Of a stretch of 64,000 nucleotides of DNA, positions 1-11,405 are shown one piece after another. The stretch lies in the NCBI GenBank assembly GCA_012931725.1, contig CM022944.1, forward strand, positions 109,463,372 through 109,527,371. Reading direction: 5' to 3'. Positions within the stretch are counted from its first letter, which is position 1. Each line of letters opens with the position of its first letter. The translations under genes and the position numbers were made by a program. The notes beneath the pieces are model-generated. The model searched no databases. It saw only the letters and a program-made list of their open reading frames with translations, and had not been told where the DNA came from. The stretch comes from Litsea cubeba (taxonomy: Eukaryota > Streptophyta > Magnoliopsida > Laurales > Lauraceae).

Positions 1-335
1 CAACTTCTGTAACATAGGTGATGGCTACCCTTTCTCATACACCCCCAAACCACCAAACTACCCATCCCATCTTCCACCTACACCCATTCTGTAACAGAAC
101 CTCTACAAGACTACAACTCCAACTACTGGAGCAAGTGATGACTACCATTTCCCATACACCCCCAAACCACCGAACTACCCATCCCATCTTCCACCTACAC
201 CCATTCTGTAACAGAACCTCTACAAGACTACAACTCCAACTTCTGTAGTAGGTGATGGCTACCCTTTCCCATACACCCCCAAACCACCGAACTACGCATC
301 CCATCTTCCACCTACACCCATCATTCTGTAACAGC
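1..335. repeat. Minisatellite, three units of about 118 bp
   Basis: Three head-to-tail copies begin near 1, 120 and 237. Each runs from a 'caact' start through a 'catacacccccaaacca' block to a 'ctgtaacagaacctc' block. Units differ by a few substitutions and small indels, and the third is cut short near 335. Open reading frames on both strands cross the units, but they only reflect the absence of stops in the repeat. The window edge may cut a longer array. Confidence 0.9.
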
Positions 336-337
336 AT

Positions 338-1479
338 GCCCCCCTATTTCTCATCCATGTACTCCATCATCTTCTTTTTTCTTCATCTTTGCTAAAGGGT
401 ATGGCAGTGGCGACTACATTCTTACCTTCACCATGGGCACATGTTAGCATCGGACGGCATGCGTGGACAAGGATAGTGGGGAGAAAGAAGGGGCCACGTG
501 GATCGAGATTGGGGATGAATCAAGAGTTTCGATCATCTGTTTCCTTTTCTTCTATTGATGCACAGAACCGCGAGCAAGAGGGGGCCACGCTGATCGAGAT
601 TGGGGATGAATCAAGAGTTTCTATCCTCTGTTTTTTCTTTTTCTATTGACGAGCAGAACCGCGAGCAAGCAGATACTTGCTGACGTATACGTCAGATCCG
701 ATCACCCGTTCTCCGACCCTTTGAAGATCCGATCCGTCGGATCTCCGACGATCATGCCAAATATCTTTGATACCGGTTTGTGTAGTGTGTGGCCCACTGC
801 ACCAAGATCTCTGGAGAGAGAGGGAAGAGAGGGGGGAGCAAGAGATGGCGGAGAAGGAGAGGAAGAGGGAGCAGAGAGACGGGAAGAGGGGAGGAGAAAG
901 AAAAAGAGAGAGGAGCAGGGAGAGAATAAGGATAGAGTAGCATAATCCAACCCTACAAACTCGTTGCAGAAAAAGAGGGATAATATAAAATTTCAAATTT
1001 CAAACTTCAAAATTTTATGCCTAAAATGGTTGAAAGGGCAATTTAGTCTTGAAAAATGAGAACATGTGGGCGTAGGGACCTATGGCTGCAAACAGTCTAG
1101 CTGAATGGACCATAGACCTTAAAAAGTATTTCCTTGGACTGGAGGCTGGAAACATCGACTTATAGGGACCTTTTGCTAATTTTGCCGATATATATGGTTT
1201 CAGATTCTATTGCAAACAGAAACTTTTGAACTTCTTCATTCAATATTTGGGGACCTTCTTTGGTACCCTCATTTAATTGTTATCATCTTCAGATTTAATT
1301 TATTGAGCATTAAACTAAATTGTTCATATTGAAACCAAATTGGTGTATTTACTTGGCTCTGTTTTCGCGTAGAAACTATGTTTCATTGTAAAACAGAATC
1401 CTTGCAAATTGATGGTAGCCCATCTTGCTTCTGAACCTTCTCTCTTCCCACAAGCCATGCCAATAAAGACCAATCTTGG
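338..1479. other. Intergenic; 90-bp duplication and polypurine tract
   Basis: I see no gene here. A segment of about 90 bp is directly duplicated at 491-580 and 581-669; both copies contain 'gatcgagattggggatgaat' and end near 'gaaccgcgagcaag'. From about 812 to 945 the + strand is almost purely A/G. Reading frames through that tract are low-complexity and have no support as proteins. The remainder is AT-rich unique sequence. Confidence 0.7.
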
Positions 1480-2745
1480 ACAGTGGCCCAGTGGATGAAC
1501 TTATTGCACTAATTCACAATGGGACTTGGTCCTTGGTCCCAACCAATTCAACCATGAATGTTGTTGGTTCCAAGTTGATTTTCAAACATAAAGACCATGC
1601 TCATATCAGGCTCTTTTGATTACATAACACATTGTTACCAAAGGTTTACATCAAAAGGTAGGTTTGATTATACGGGGACATTTATCCCCATTGTTGAGTC
1701 CACAACTATTTGTCATATTCTATTTCTAGATTTATCTAACAAATGGCATATTAGGTAGTTGGATGTTAAGAATGCACATCTTCAGGACATTCAACGAAAA
1801 GAATGAAGTTTACATGCAACAACCACTTCAAATTTGTAATCATTGATGTTAATCCTATGTGTGCTAGCTTTATAAAGTAATTTATGAGCTAATTAAAGTA
1901 GGCTCCAAGGACCTGGTTTCATCTTTCAAGTCTATACTTGCTTGAACTATGCTTTTTAGGCTCCAAGGTAGATCCTTCACTATTCGTTTGACAAACTAGC
2001 TAGTGGCTCCATCTTGATTGTCCTTTATTTATGTTGATGGCATCATTGTCACTGGCAAAAGCAAATCTGATATTTGGGCCCTATGATCTTCACAAAGTTT
2101 TGAATTTGCTGCGAGAGATTACGGTCTATTGTACTACTTTCTAGATGTTGAAGCTCATTATTCAATTGATACTAATCTTATCCATCACAAACTTAGTATA
2201 TATTGACCTACCTTAACGCCCTTAATAAATCCTTGCTTCCCACAATAGACTATCAAGATGATCATGTTATTGAGCATTAGTATCAAGTTGTTGGAATGTT
2301 TCAGTATCTCGCCTTTACATGACCAATTGCACTTTCACTCTCCATCTCCTTGTGCACTTGATACGGACTGGTTTGACAATCTTGATGAAAAATGCTCCAC
2401 CTTGATTATTTCATGTTCATCACCTAGAGGCTGGAGCTATAAGAAAAAACAAACAATTGCTTGCCTTTTTCTGAGTTTTGAATACAGTCGGTTAGCGAAT
2501 GCTACCGCTGAATTTGTTTCAATCTTTATTAAGCGATCTTGGGTATCTTTTTACTAGACCCACTCTCCTTCTCTACGCTGGAATTGAGCATGTCGGGAAT
2601 ATATAGGAATTGAATACATAAGAATTTACAGTCAAATAATGAGCTTGAATTTGTAGTAAAACGAGCTCTACAGAAGGATAGTTAAAGAGGTGAAATTGCT
2701 TCCTGATATTATCTTTTGGTTGACAAGTTTACCATTCTTGATTGG
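1480..2745 (+). mobile_element. Decayed Ty1/Copia pol fragment (RT and RNase H)
   Basis: With frames changed several times, the + strand reads through the usual Copia order. A KGFHQK-like stretch followed by a 'DYT.TF.P.V' equivalent lies near 1640-1700. QLDVKNAHLQ is near 1760, YVDGIIVTG near 2030, and DYGLLYYFL.VEA near 2120. A 'VVG.FQYLAFT.P' equivalent is near 2290, and SRLANATAEF near 2490. A last RNase H-like block ends near 2740. Stops and frameshifts occur throughout, so nothing is coded today. I found no LTRs, gag or integrase next to it, so it is a fragment. Confidence 0.8.
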
Positions 2746-4376
2746 AGGTAAGCCATAAGCTTGAAGGGACATATTAGATAATATCAAATCTCATACCCAG
2801 GTAGCAATTTTTATGTTTCAAAAACCCAAATAATACATCATAAGCTAGCTTTCCTTACAAACTTCGCAATGATTCTAGCTAATTGTCATGTAAACTAATT
2901 CTATTATATAAAAAGGTTTTCATAATCAGGTTGGTGCCCCAGAGACTTTTGCATTCACTTAGCAGGCCCAACATTCAGACATGTATCCAACCCATGGTCT
3001 AAAAGTTAGGCCCAGATCATTTGTAAGCATATAAACTTCATTGTTCAACACATGGGGTTGAGCCTTCAACAATATATAGGTTGGCCGAGGGCTGAGAGGC
3101 CCTTTTAATATCGGGCCAAGCCCTGGATCCAGGCCAAGTTCCTAATAATACAAAACGAATCCAGCCCAGTACGTTGCGGGCCGGGCATCATTTTGGAATC
3201 GGGATGGCCCTCTTTCTAACTTTCCTTGGTTGAATGATATTGAAAAGTTTGTTTCCATGCCTGAACATGGCCGGGTATATAGTAGCTAATTGTTGGGAAT
3301 TCCCAATCTAGAGATGGGACCACAAGAGCCATTGGATCATTATGCATTTTGGTCTATGGCCTATTCATGATCACACCAGATGAAAGGACGGTTACGATCT
3401 TTCGTTTTCTTTTGGTATATCAAACATCTATTAATAAAAGAAAAAACAACTTACAAAGGATAATCTACACAACTAGTCCAGAATCCCTCCTGGTAAATAT
3501 CATGTTACCAGGAACAACATTATAATTTCCTAGCGACCTAACAAAAACACTACACATGCCTAAAATATCAAGAGCCACCAATCCAATTTCCCATTATAGC
3601 TTCAATAATTTCAAGTGAATCCAAGAAGAACCCAATAGTGTCAGGCCTTTATCCTTCGCCAGGGTTAAGGCAAAGAAGACCGTTTGGATCTTGTTCATGC
3701 ACATGAACAACTAGAGATATGAGATGATACACTGAGAGGAATGATTGTTGAGTTTGGGCCTCTTTAGAAATCATAATTTGAACAATGAATTCTTTTTGGT
3801 ACAAATATGGACACGTTTGTGTAAAATTATTTCTGAAATTTTTTTTTTCCATGTTTGTCTCTTTTTCATGATTTGGTACGGCAATCTCCACGAGAAAAAA
3901 AATGACAAAAGAACAACTAGGTTTCTTAATGCCAAAGAAAACAACTTCTCGAGAAGTCAGAGCATGAAGAGAGCCCACACAAATGGGAAAGGGCGGTGCA
4001 AGGGACACTGGGCAGTTGGTACGGGCTTGTTAATCAACTGAGCAGTCCTTGGTTCAAGGCGATACTATGTTGGAGCCGGGGTGGCCATGGCTCCCGTAAA
4101 TTTGGAACACCCACTGCTGTTATGAGAAAGTTCATTTTCTTTACATTGGCACCCAAAAAATTCGATAACCCCCCAATGTTATAGGAGCTTTTATTTTTTT
4201 ATATTGGTCCCTCGAGAGTTGTTTTTACATAGTGCCCCAAACCTGAATAATTTGGGTTCTCACATAGTGCCCCAAACCCCAAGAGTATTGATATGAGTGT
4301 CATATCAGTCCAACACGAATAATTTGGGCTTGCACGTACAAGTATCCGAGTATCATAGATGGAGATAAAGATAGAA
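2746..4376. other. Intergenic; possible LINE 3' remnant on - strand
   Basis: No host gene is visible. On the minus strand, about 3790 down to 3410, there is a frame reading DSLEIIEAIMGNW, which resembles the RNase H domain found at the end of plant L1-type LINEs. It is followed by a T-rich 3' end with an 'ATTAATAGATG' stretch. The match is short and broken by stops, so this is tentative. The ORFs at 3649-4041 on both strands have no recognisable domain. Confidence 0.35.
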
Positions 4377-4381
4377 CTTGA

Positions 4382-4590
4382 TGTTAGAATTATTAGGCTT
4401 AAGTGTGGCCCAATGACCACACGCCCGTGTGGGTCCCCCATTTTAGAAGACCAGCTCATATAAAGACTCCTATATTAGTAAGTCTCCTTAATATAGAGAT
4501 ATAGTGCTTATAGAAAGTTGCTGACCTAATAGAGTTTCCTATGCCCAGAGGATTACAAATTTTAATAATTAGATTTGAACTCCATGATGG
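4382..4590 (+). repeat. 5' LTR, truncated
   Basis: This copy matches the first half of the LTR at 4903, including the shared block 'gtgtgggtcccccatttta' and 'cctaatagagttt'. Similarity fades after 'gaactcca' near 4590, so the 3' half and the primer-binding site were deleted. The outer boundary is fixed by the CTTGA target duplication. Confidence 0.8.
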
Positions 4591-4902
4591 AAAACAATCC
4601 TCACTTGACCAAGTCTTTCATAAAAGTAATATGATCCTTTTCATGACCATCTTATTAAATTGGTTATACTGAAATTTCCATATCTCATATTTTATGTTTT
4701 ATTAACCATTATCACATGTGCATAAAGTAGATAAAATAAAGCAAGCAGAGAAAATCATCAAACAAAGATTTTATGATATCAATTGAAATTTGATCCTATG
4801 AACACAAATATGACTAGTTAGTCACATTTGAAAGTTTTTGGTGATCACAATAACTAAAGAATAATATAGTAGTGCTTGTGGTCATGTAGACAAGTGGGAG
4901 AA

Positions 4903-6695
4903 TGTTAGAATTATTGGGCTTAAGTGTGGCCCAATGACCACAGGCCCGTGTGGGTCCCCCATTTTAGAAGACCAACTCACATAAAGACTCTTATATTGGT
5001 GAGTATCCTTAATAGAGATGTCTTTGGTGTTTATGAAAAGTTGTTAACCTAATAGAGTTTAGCTCAGAGGAATCTAAATCATAATTAGATTTGGACTCCA
5101 AAACCTATATATAGGATTTAGGGGTTACAGCCCATCTCTACACCAATACATTGATTGCCCCATCGACATGGACGGAGGGAGCGGAGGTCGAGTTAGGGCA
5201 ATTGCCCCCACTCAGTTTTTTAAAACTCAATAATATAGTGGGTCTTTTCACCCTTTATCATGGGTAAATTTGACATTTTTCTATTTTTGCCCCTACTCAC
5301 CTTTTGCTACAACTTAATAGAATTCCAAAAGATACATAGGGGCAATGTCGTCAATTAGCTAGTCATTTTCTATTTTTGCCCCTACTCACCTTTTGCTACG
5401 AATAGAATTCCAAAAGACACATGGGGCAATGTTGTCAATTGTCATTTAGTTGATTTAGAAACAAAAGACACCGCAGGGAGATGTCATTTGTATCTCTCAT
5501 TTGTTTTTTTCAACTTCTATCTTTAGCATATTCTTCCTCAACTGTAACCATTGGCCGCCTCCTTTTTCTTCAAAGATTCACTTTCTTTCATAGATTATCA
5601 TTTCTCAAATACAAGTACATCTTCAACCCATTCCATTTGTCTCTCTCTCTTTTATTTTTTGGTTGATTTAAACTATATTTGTTTGCTTATTGGATGAATA
5701 TATATATTTATTTATGTCTCTTGTATTTCATAGACCAACTACAAGACACTTGAATCCTACTCAGATAACAACTGTGTAATATGAAGTATTTTTTTATTAT
5801 ATGGTAGTGATTGGATGATGAGGTCCAACAATAGATGCAGTGGGACTCATCATCTCACTTTGATTGCGTCCGTTTGTGGAATGCTAATGGACGGATGAGA
5901 TCGTGCTATTTTGATGGACGACTGAGATCTCTCCTGGCCTGAGTAATAGAAGGTTGGGGGGTGGGGTGTGTTTGGGCTAATGCATTCATGGTTTTGTCAT
6001 GGTTTGGTGTTTCCTTTTCAACATTTCATTGTTGATCACCATCTCACAGTCGTAATGATTCTAGAGGTGTAAGGCAAGGGAATTCTATTTTACTTTGTAA
6101 AGACAGGTAAATCTATTCTAAAGGTCATTTAAATTCTAATTTGTAAAGACAGGTGAACCCTTCTTTTGATTATCCATGATGTCATCAATGTGGCCCATCC
6201 CAAGATCCGCCTCACCAGATAATGATTAATCAGGTAATAAAAACATGGGGTACAATAAAATTATGTTAGTTTATTTTATTTTTGTTTTAAGTTTTCATAT
6301 AAATATGTGATTAATGTGTTTTTTTCCCTTTTGAGATTAAATGAAAGATGTGGGTTATGTCTTTTGAGGATATTATAAGACGATAAATGATATATTTTTT
6401 TATCAATGATATTTTCTTACATAGAACATTGATCTTTCATTTAGTGAAAAATTTAACTACTTTTTACCCCCTCTAGAAGAAATTTATGGCTTCGTCCTTG
6501 CCCATCGATATCACGTAGTAAGGTCGTAGTGGAGGAGTATAGGAGTATAGTAACCCAATCAAAGGCAGCATTTCAGATCAAGCGAATGCGATGGAGTCAA
6601 GTACTCATTTAGATTTCAAGATCTATATTGTGTTATTCAAATCTATCCTATTATTGTGAAGATCTAATTTAACTATATTAGTTGCAAAACTAACA
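4903..6695 (+). repeat. 3' LTR split by a hAT-like insertion
   Basis: The LTR starts TGTTAG and ends CTAACA. A TATA-like 'cctatatatagg' near 5104-5115 could be its promoter. Removing the insertion at 5167-6500 and one 8-bp duplication leaves about 451 bp, a usual length for a Copia LTR. Confidence 0.8.
5167..6500. mobile_element. hAT-like DNA transposon, 1,334 bp, nested in LTR
   Basis: The element is bounded by the perfect 8-bp duplication CCCATCGA at 5159-5166 and 6501-6508. Its ends are imperfect inverted repeats: CATGGACGGAG on the left and, in reverse complement, CAAGGACGAAG on the right (9 of 11 match). An 8-bp duplication and short CA-type ends are hallmarks of the hAT superfamily. 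Inside, a stretch of about 90 bp starting 'ctatttttgcccctactcac' is tandemly duplicated (about 5280-5370 and 5370-5445). I see no transposase reading frame. Confidence 0.85.
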
Positions 6696-6700
6696 CTTGA

Positions 6701-9700
6701 CTTTTCTAGAATTTGATTTACCATGGTGATGGCCGGCAGAAAGAAGAGATTATATATTCAATAGTTATTTGTGCTTCATCACCTTTATTTCTTCCATTGT
6801 AGGTGCTTAATACGAATACATTTTTTCATAAGATTTCCTAAAAATCCGAATTCATGCAAACAACCTGACCCTAAAGTGAACTCCATTGACAAGGAAAACC
6901 ATTGAGGTCATTTAAATCTAAAACACGGTAGGAGATCTAATAACATAGGATATTTTCAAACTTCCATTTTCTAGAAATTTTTATCATTTCATTGAAATAA
7001 AAAATAAGAAAGTGAGAGAAAAAAGAAAAAAGGATAGTCATAGAATGGTTCCAACTGCTACATTGGCTTTTTACCCAAAAAAAAATTTCACCATGCATTG
7101 GCTGTTACATAAAAGCTTTTTGACCTTTAATCGCCCCGACTCGTGGAGCGAGTCCCACTGTGCTAAGAACTCAGTCGAACTAGACCGAGTTCACTCAGTA
7201 CCCCCACTGTGTCTACGGTGAGCATGATTCTTCTCCATCCTAACCAAGTGTAACAGTCCTTTTTTTTTTACATGGAATGTGAGATATTGCACCCAGAGAA
7301 AGTGAAATCTCCTTTTCCACATTGCATCCAAAGTGAAAAATCATACAGTTTCTGTTGCGTGCACTTCTCGCCCATAATGAATGTGGACAATGATTCATCT
7401 TGTAAGAGAGAGAGAGAGAGAGAGAGATGACCGCAATCCGCTCTTATGATGGGCGGATTGATTGGGGTGATCATGGGCCGAGCTAGCTTTGCCTTGATTC
7501 GGGCCTTCCCCGTTTTGGGCTAGGCTTGGATAAAGTGATAGAAGCCAAAGCAAGCACAAGCCGGCGCAAATAATGAGTGTTTGTAATTTAGCGATCGGCC
7601 GAGCCCGATTGACTAAATGGGAGAGTTTGGGCTTCACGTTTATGGCCAGTGTTGTGCTTGTGCCAGATATAGGCCTTTGTTTTTATAGTTCAACGAGCTT
7701 GAACATGCCTCAGCCCAGCCTCATCCGGCCCATGAACACCCCTTGGCAAGCAATGCGTTGTCCAGTTAAAGGCAGGGATAGGATTCTGGATTTTGGCCCA
7801 AGTTCAGATCGAGAAGGATTCTGCTTTGGTGGTTGCTAACCCGCATTGCCCTGTGAGGGATTACTATAGGTTTTCACTCAAAATACATGTAGAAAACTTT
7901 TGCAATCTAATCAGTATTTTGAAACTTGATTGCGTCCAAGTCGACTCAGACTTAGCCAATACCGAGTATAGTTGGGTTGGACTCACCTAAGTCTCCCATC
8001 CCAGGTAAAAAAGGAGAGAGTCAGTTTTGTTCACCATGCAATGAAGTCCCCAACAAATATCACGAATGACTAGCATATATTTGTGCCAAATGTAAATGGA
8101 GAAATAAGAGCTCGTGTCATCACGGCCATAAATATCAATCTTTTTTTTTGTAAGTTGAACTAGTGTCAGGAGTGATATGCATATGAGTGATACTAAGGTG
8201 CCAATAGCAACCATGAGTGTGTTGGCAAATATTAATCCTTGATATTGGGGATTCTTATTTGTTACCATGGATGATTTGTGTGCACGAGAAAACAATTGGA
8301 GAAGGAGAAACAAGGAAAGGAAGAAATAAAGCAATGAGAAAGAAGAGACAGACCTAAATGGGATGGACGAAAACAAAGAGATGAACTTAGTGGTCTCTAA
8401 AATGAAGTCCATTTTCCTTTTCTTCTCTGCCTTTAAAACTTCAATTGCCCTAATTTCACTTCTACCCTAAAACCAATCTCTTTAATTTCCCAGCTCCTTC
8501 TACTTTGATTCCTCTTCTCCTCCACCATCTTGTGCTGCTACACCAAGGGTCCATCTTCTTCTTACAGATATTAAGAAAAGGAAAAACAAGGTAAAAAGAA
8601 AAAAAAATTACAACTCAACCCCACTTGGCTGAGTTGACCCAACCCTGCCGAAAAGGGGCTGAGTCTATTTTTCAAAACACTGGTTATAAGTGGTTACTAG
8701 ATGAGATATAAGATTGGGAGATGTGTAGGTTGACACTAAGATCCTACTAATTAAATAAAAAAACAAGAAGAAAGATTAAAAAAGGAGTCTAACTATTGGT
8801 CAAGGTGGTTTACTGATATTTCTGTTGGTCGGGGGTTGTCTCAGAAGCTTTGGATCGTCTGCCACAAGTTTGCTACAACGCAAGAGATTGATCTACGCGA
8901 AGGACGAGGTAGTGTATTGTCAAGAGGTTAGAGGAGATTTACTAGAAATCTCTCTCACTCAAATCACTCCCTATTGTCCATAGGCTTATAAATGGATGCC
9001 TGATGAATGAGCTAATGGGTGAATGGACCGAATCTCAATAATAGCCAAAAGGAAGAAGAAGATAGGGATTTTGGATCTGTGTGTTCTTCTTCCCCAATGT
9101 ATTCTATTTATATAACCATGGAGAAAAGATCCATTGAAGTGAGGCATAATTAGACTTTCAATGGCCTTTTCCGCTCCCTCATTGAAGAAGAGGAAAAAGA
9201 AGAGTCATTTAGAGTGGGGTGTTTTTTCTATATGTGGTTGGGCCAAAGTTAGCCTGACATGGTAGTGGGCCCCAATCCACTAAGGCTAACAATTTCAAGG
9301 GAGTGTAGGCAGTTGTTTGTAAATGTCAGATAGTGCTTGTTTGCAAACACTAGAATTGGAGTTGGTTACATGTAAATCTCCCAACTAAATTGGAGTTGAT
9401 TACATGTAAATCTCCCAAACTTCTTATTCTCAGCAGTTAAGTTGTACAATCCAATTAGCAATCTCTTACCTAATTGGATTGGATGATATGACAATGAAGA
9501 TTAAAGTAAAGAAAATCAAAAGCCAAGATTCTAAATCATCATCTAGCTACTTTAACAATAATTCATCAAAATCAAGGCACAAAAGATCAAAGATAAGGGC
9601 TCTAAAGCATGCTATGTGAGAGAACTTAATCCAACTACAAAGGATCAATTAAGATTATGCAAGTGTTGAGATAGACTATGAGAAATGAGAGAGATTAACA

Positions 9701-9995
9701 TAATTAGATCTAAAATCTACTAATCAATCAAGGCATAAGTAGGAAATTTAAACTAAAATATGCATGTAATTGAACTAATCACATTACTTAGCTTCAAAAG
9801 GATAGCTTAATCTAAGAGCTTTGGCCACTAAACATCAATAAAGAGCTCCAAATCTTCATTAATGATCTTCAATTACACACTCTCTCTAGATTAGATACAC
9901 TTAAGCTCCTAATTACAATCTAAAAGTATAGAGAATGTAAAATAAAATTGCTAAAAGATAGAATCTATTATTCAATTTAATAAGCCTAAAAACTG
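6701..9995. other. Intergenic; no supported gene
   Basis: Several short ORFs exist. The longest is 141 codons on the minus strand at 7987-8412, with two hydrophobic stretches. I recognise no family in any of them, and base composition does not change across them. A (GA)n microsatellite lies at 7405-7427. A 30-bp motif around 'ttacatgtaaatctcccaa' is duplicated at about 9354-9418. The rest is AT-rich sequence without structure I can name. Confidence 0.6.
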
Positions 9996-10000
9996 CTAAC

Positions 10001-10230
10001 TGAAAGGTTTGATAGATCAACACACAGATAATCTTGTATTGAAGTATATTTATAATACAGTTTGAGGATAATAAGGATCCCTATACGATAGGGATGAGTA
10101 CGAAACAATCTTAGCAAGATTCTACATAATAGGGATGAATACAAAGATAGAAAGACAAATGAGTCTGCTAAGCCAGTGTTTTGAATTGAGGTGGGCCATA
10201 GCTAACCGAGAATGATTGGGTTGGCTAACA
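10001..10230 (-). repeat. 3' LTR of the Copia element (230 bp)
   Basis: On the plus strand it starts TGAAAGGTTTG and ends GGCTAACA, so on the element's own strand it begins TGTTAGCC and ends CTTTCA. It is a direct copy of 11406-12197 minus the insertion there. Several substitutions separate the two copies, so the insertion is not very recent. Confidence 0.88.
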
Positions 10231-11256
10231 TGCCCCTGCAAGCAGAATGGCCGATCAGTGACCTGAAGCTTGTCCTTTAATAATTGAAACCGTGCCGAGC
10301 TTAGACCTTTAGTGAAAATGTCCTCCCATTGATCAACAGGGTTAACAAAGTGAATATGAATGTCTCCTTGAAGAACCTTCTCTCTAATGAAATGATAATC
10401 AACCTCAATGTCCTTAGTGCGAGCATGATAAACTAGATTAAAAGCCAAGGCAATAACATTGATTTTATCACAGTAAATAGCTGAAAGGATTTTAGGGTAA
10501 ATTCCTAAATCTTTCATCAACACACTGATCCAAAATAATTATGCAGCAATGAGTGCTAATAACCTATATTCAGAATCAATGCTTGATTTGGAAATTGTCG
10601 GTTGCTTCTTTGCATTCCAAGAGAAAGATTTAGGCCAATAAAGATGGCATACCTAGAGGTTGAACGGCGATTATTTGGGTCACCAGCCTAGTCTGCATCT
10701 GAATAAGCAGCGATTGCAAATGTACCTCTACAGAAATATAGCCCATGTGTAATTATTCCTTAAGAAATCGGAGAATTCTTTTTTACCATCATCTAATGTG
10801 ATGAACGTGGGTTATGCATAAATTGGCAAACTTGGTTTACCGCAAAAGCTATGTCTAGCCTTGTAAGGGTGACATACTAAAGAGCACCAACCGCTGTATG
10901 ATATTCTTGAGCATTGAAGAGTGAATCACCATCATACTAGATAGTTTCGATCCAGGTTGAACCGGTGACTTAAGCGGCTTAGCATCATGCGTTTTTATTC
11001 AGTGAAGTAGGTCCAACGCATATTTAGCCTGTGTGAGGTACAAATCATAGGGAGATCGTTGGACCTCAATACCAAGGAAGTAATGAAGTGGACCCAAATC
11101 TTTGATGACAAACAACCAATTAAGCTCCCGTAAGAGCTTTGGTAAAGCATCATTTTTGTTGCTAGTAACTACTATATCATCTACATAAATTAACAAAATG
11201 ATAAACTCGCTGCCAAAATTGCGAACAAATATTGAAAATACCATGTACCAACCCAA
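10122..11256 (-). pseudogene. Copia pol remnant: RT followed by RNase H
   Basis: Read on the minus strand, the RT palm block (YVDDIVV, then LGPLHYFLGIEV) at 11256-10999 comes first. A frame-broken middle follows, and then the RNase H tail ending in the QWEDIFTKGL equivalent at 10523-10122. The order is that of Copia pol, but stop codons and shifts separate the parts. It is inactive. Confidence 0.85.
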
Positions 11257-11405
11257 AAGCTTAAGCTGATAGGTGGAAGGCTCAAATAAGTTTATGAAGT
11301 CATATCAAACCCATTATCAAACTCATTACTTAGGCAATGTAGTTGTGGGACTTTCCCAACACTCCCCCTCACATGCAAAAATGATAGGAACCCGCTTTGA
11401 TACCA

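Larger units (their letters stand above)
4382..6695 (+). mobile_element. Non-autonomous Copia-type LTR element, CTTGA duplications
   Basis: Two direct copies of an LTR beginning TGTTAGAATTATT lie at 4382 (truncated) and 4903. The second copy follows a polypurine tract, CAAGTGGGAGAA. It ends CTAACA at 6695, which mirrors its TGTTAG start. The element is flanked by the same five bases, CTTGA, at 4377-4381 and 6696-6700, so both outer ends are original. Only about 300 bp of internal DNA remain, with no coding region or primer site, and the 5' LTR loses similarity after about 4590. The 3' LTR is interrupted by a hAT-like element at 5167-6500. Confidence 0.85.

Noticed and set aside
1..337. Overlapping ORFs on both strands of the first 340 bases
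   Set aside because: They follow the 118-bp tandem units and merely reflect lack of stops in a C-rich repeat.
4003..4090. Possible tRNA gene or SINE head
   Set aside because: A weak box-B-like 'ggttcaaggc' is present, but there is no box A at proper spacing and no cloverleaf.
7405..7427. (GA)n run as a CRISPR-like or regulatory array
   Set aside because: It is a plain microsatellite; no spaced repeats exist in the window.
7987..8412. 141-codon minus-strand ORF with hydrophobic stretches
   Set aside because: No recognised family, no splice or promoter context, AT-rich hydrophobic bias; not enough to call a gene.
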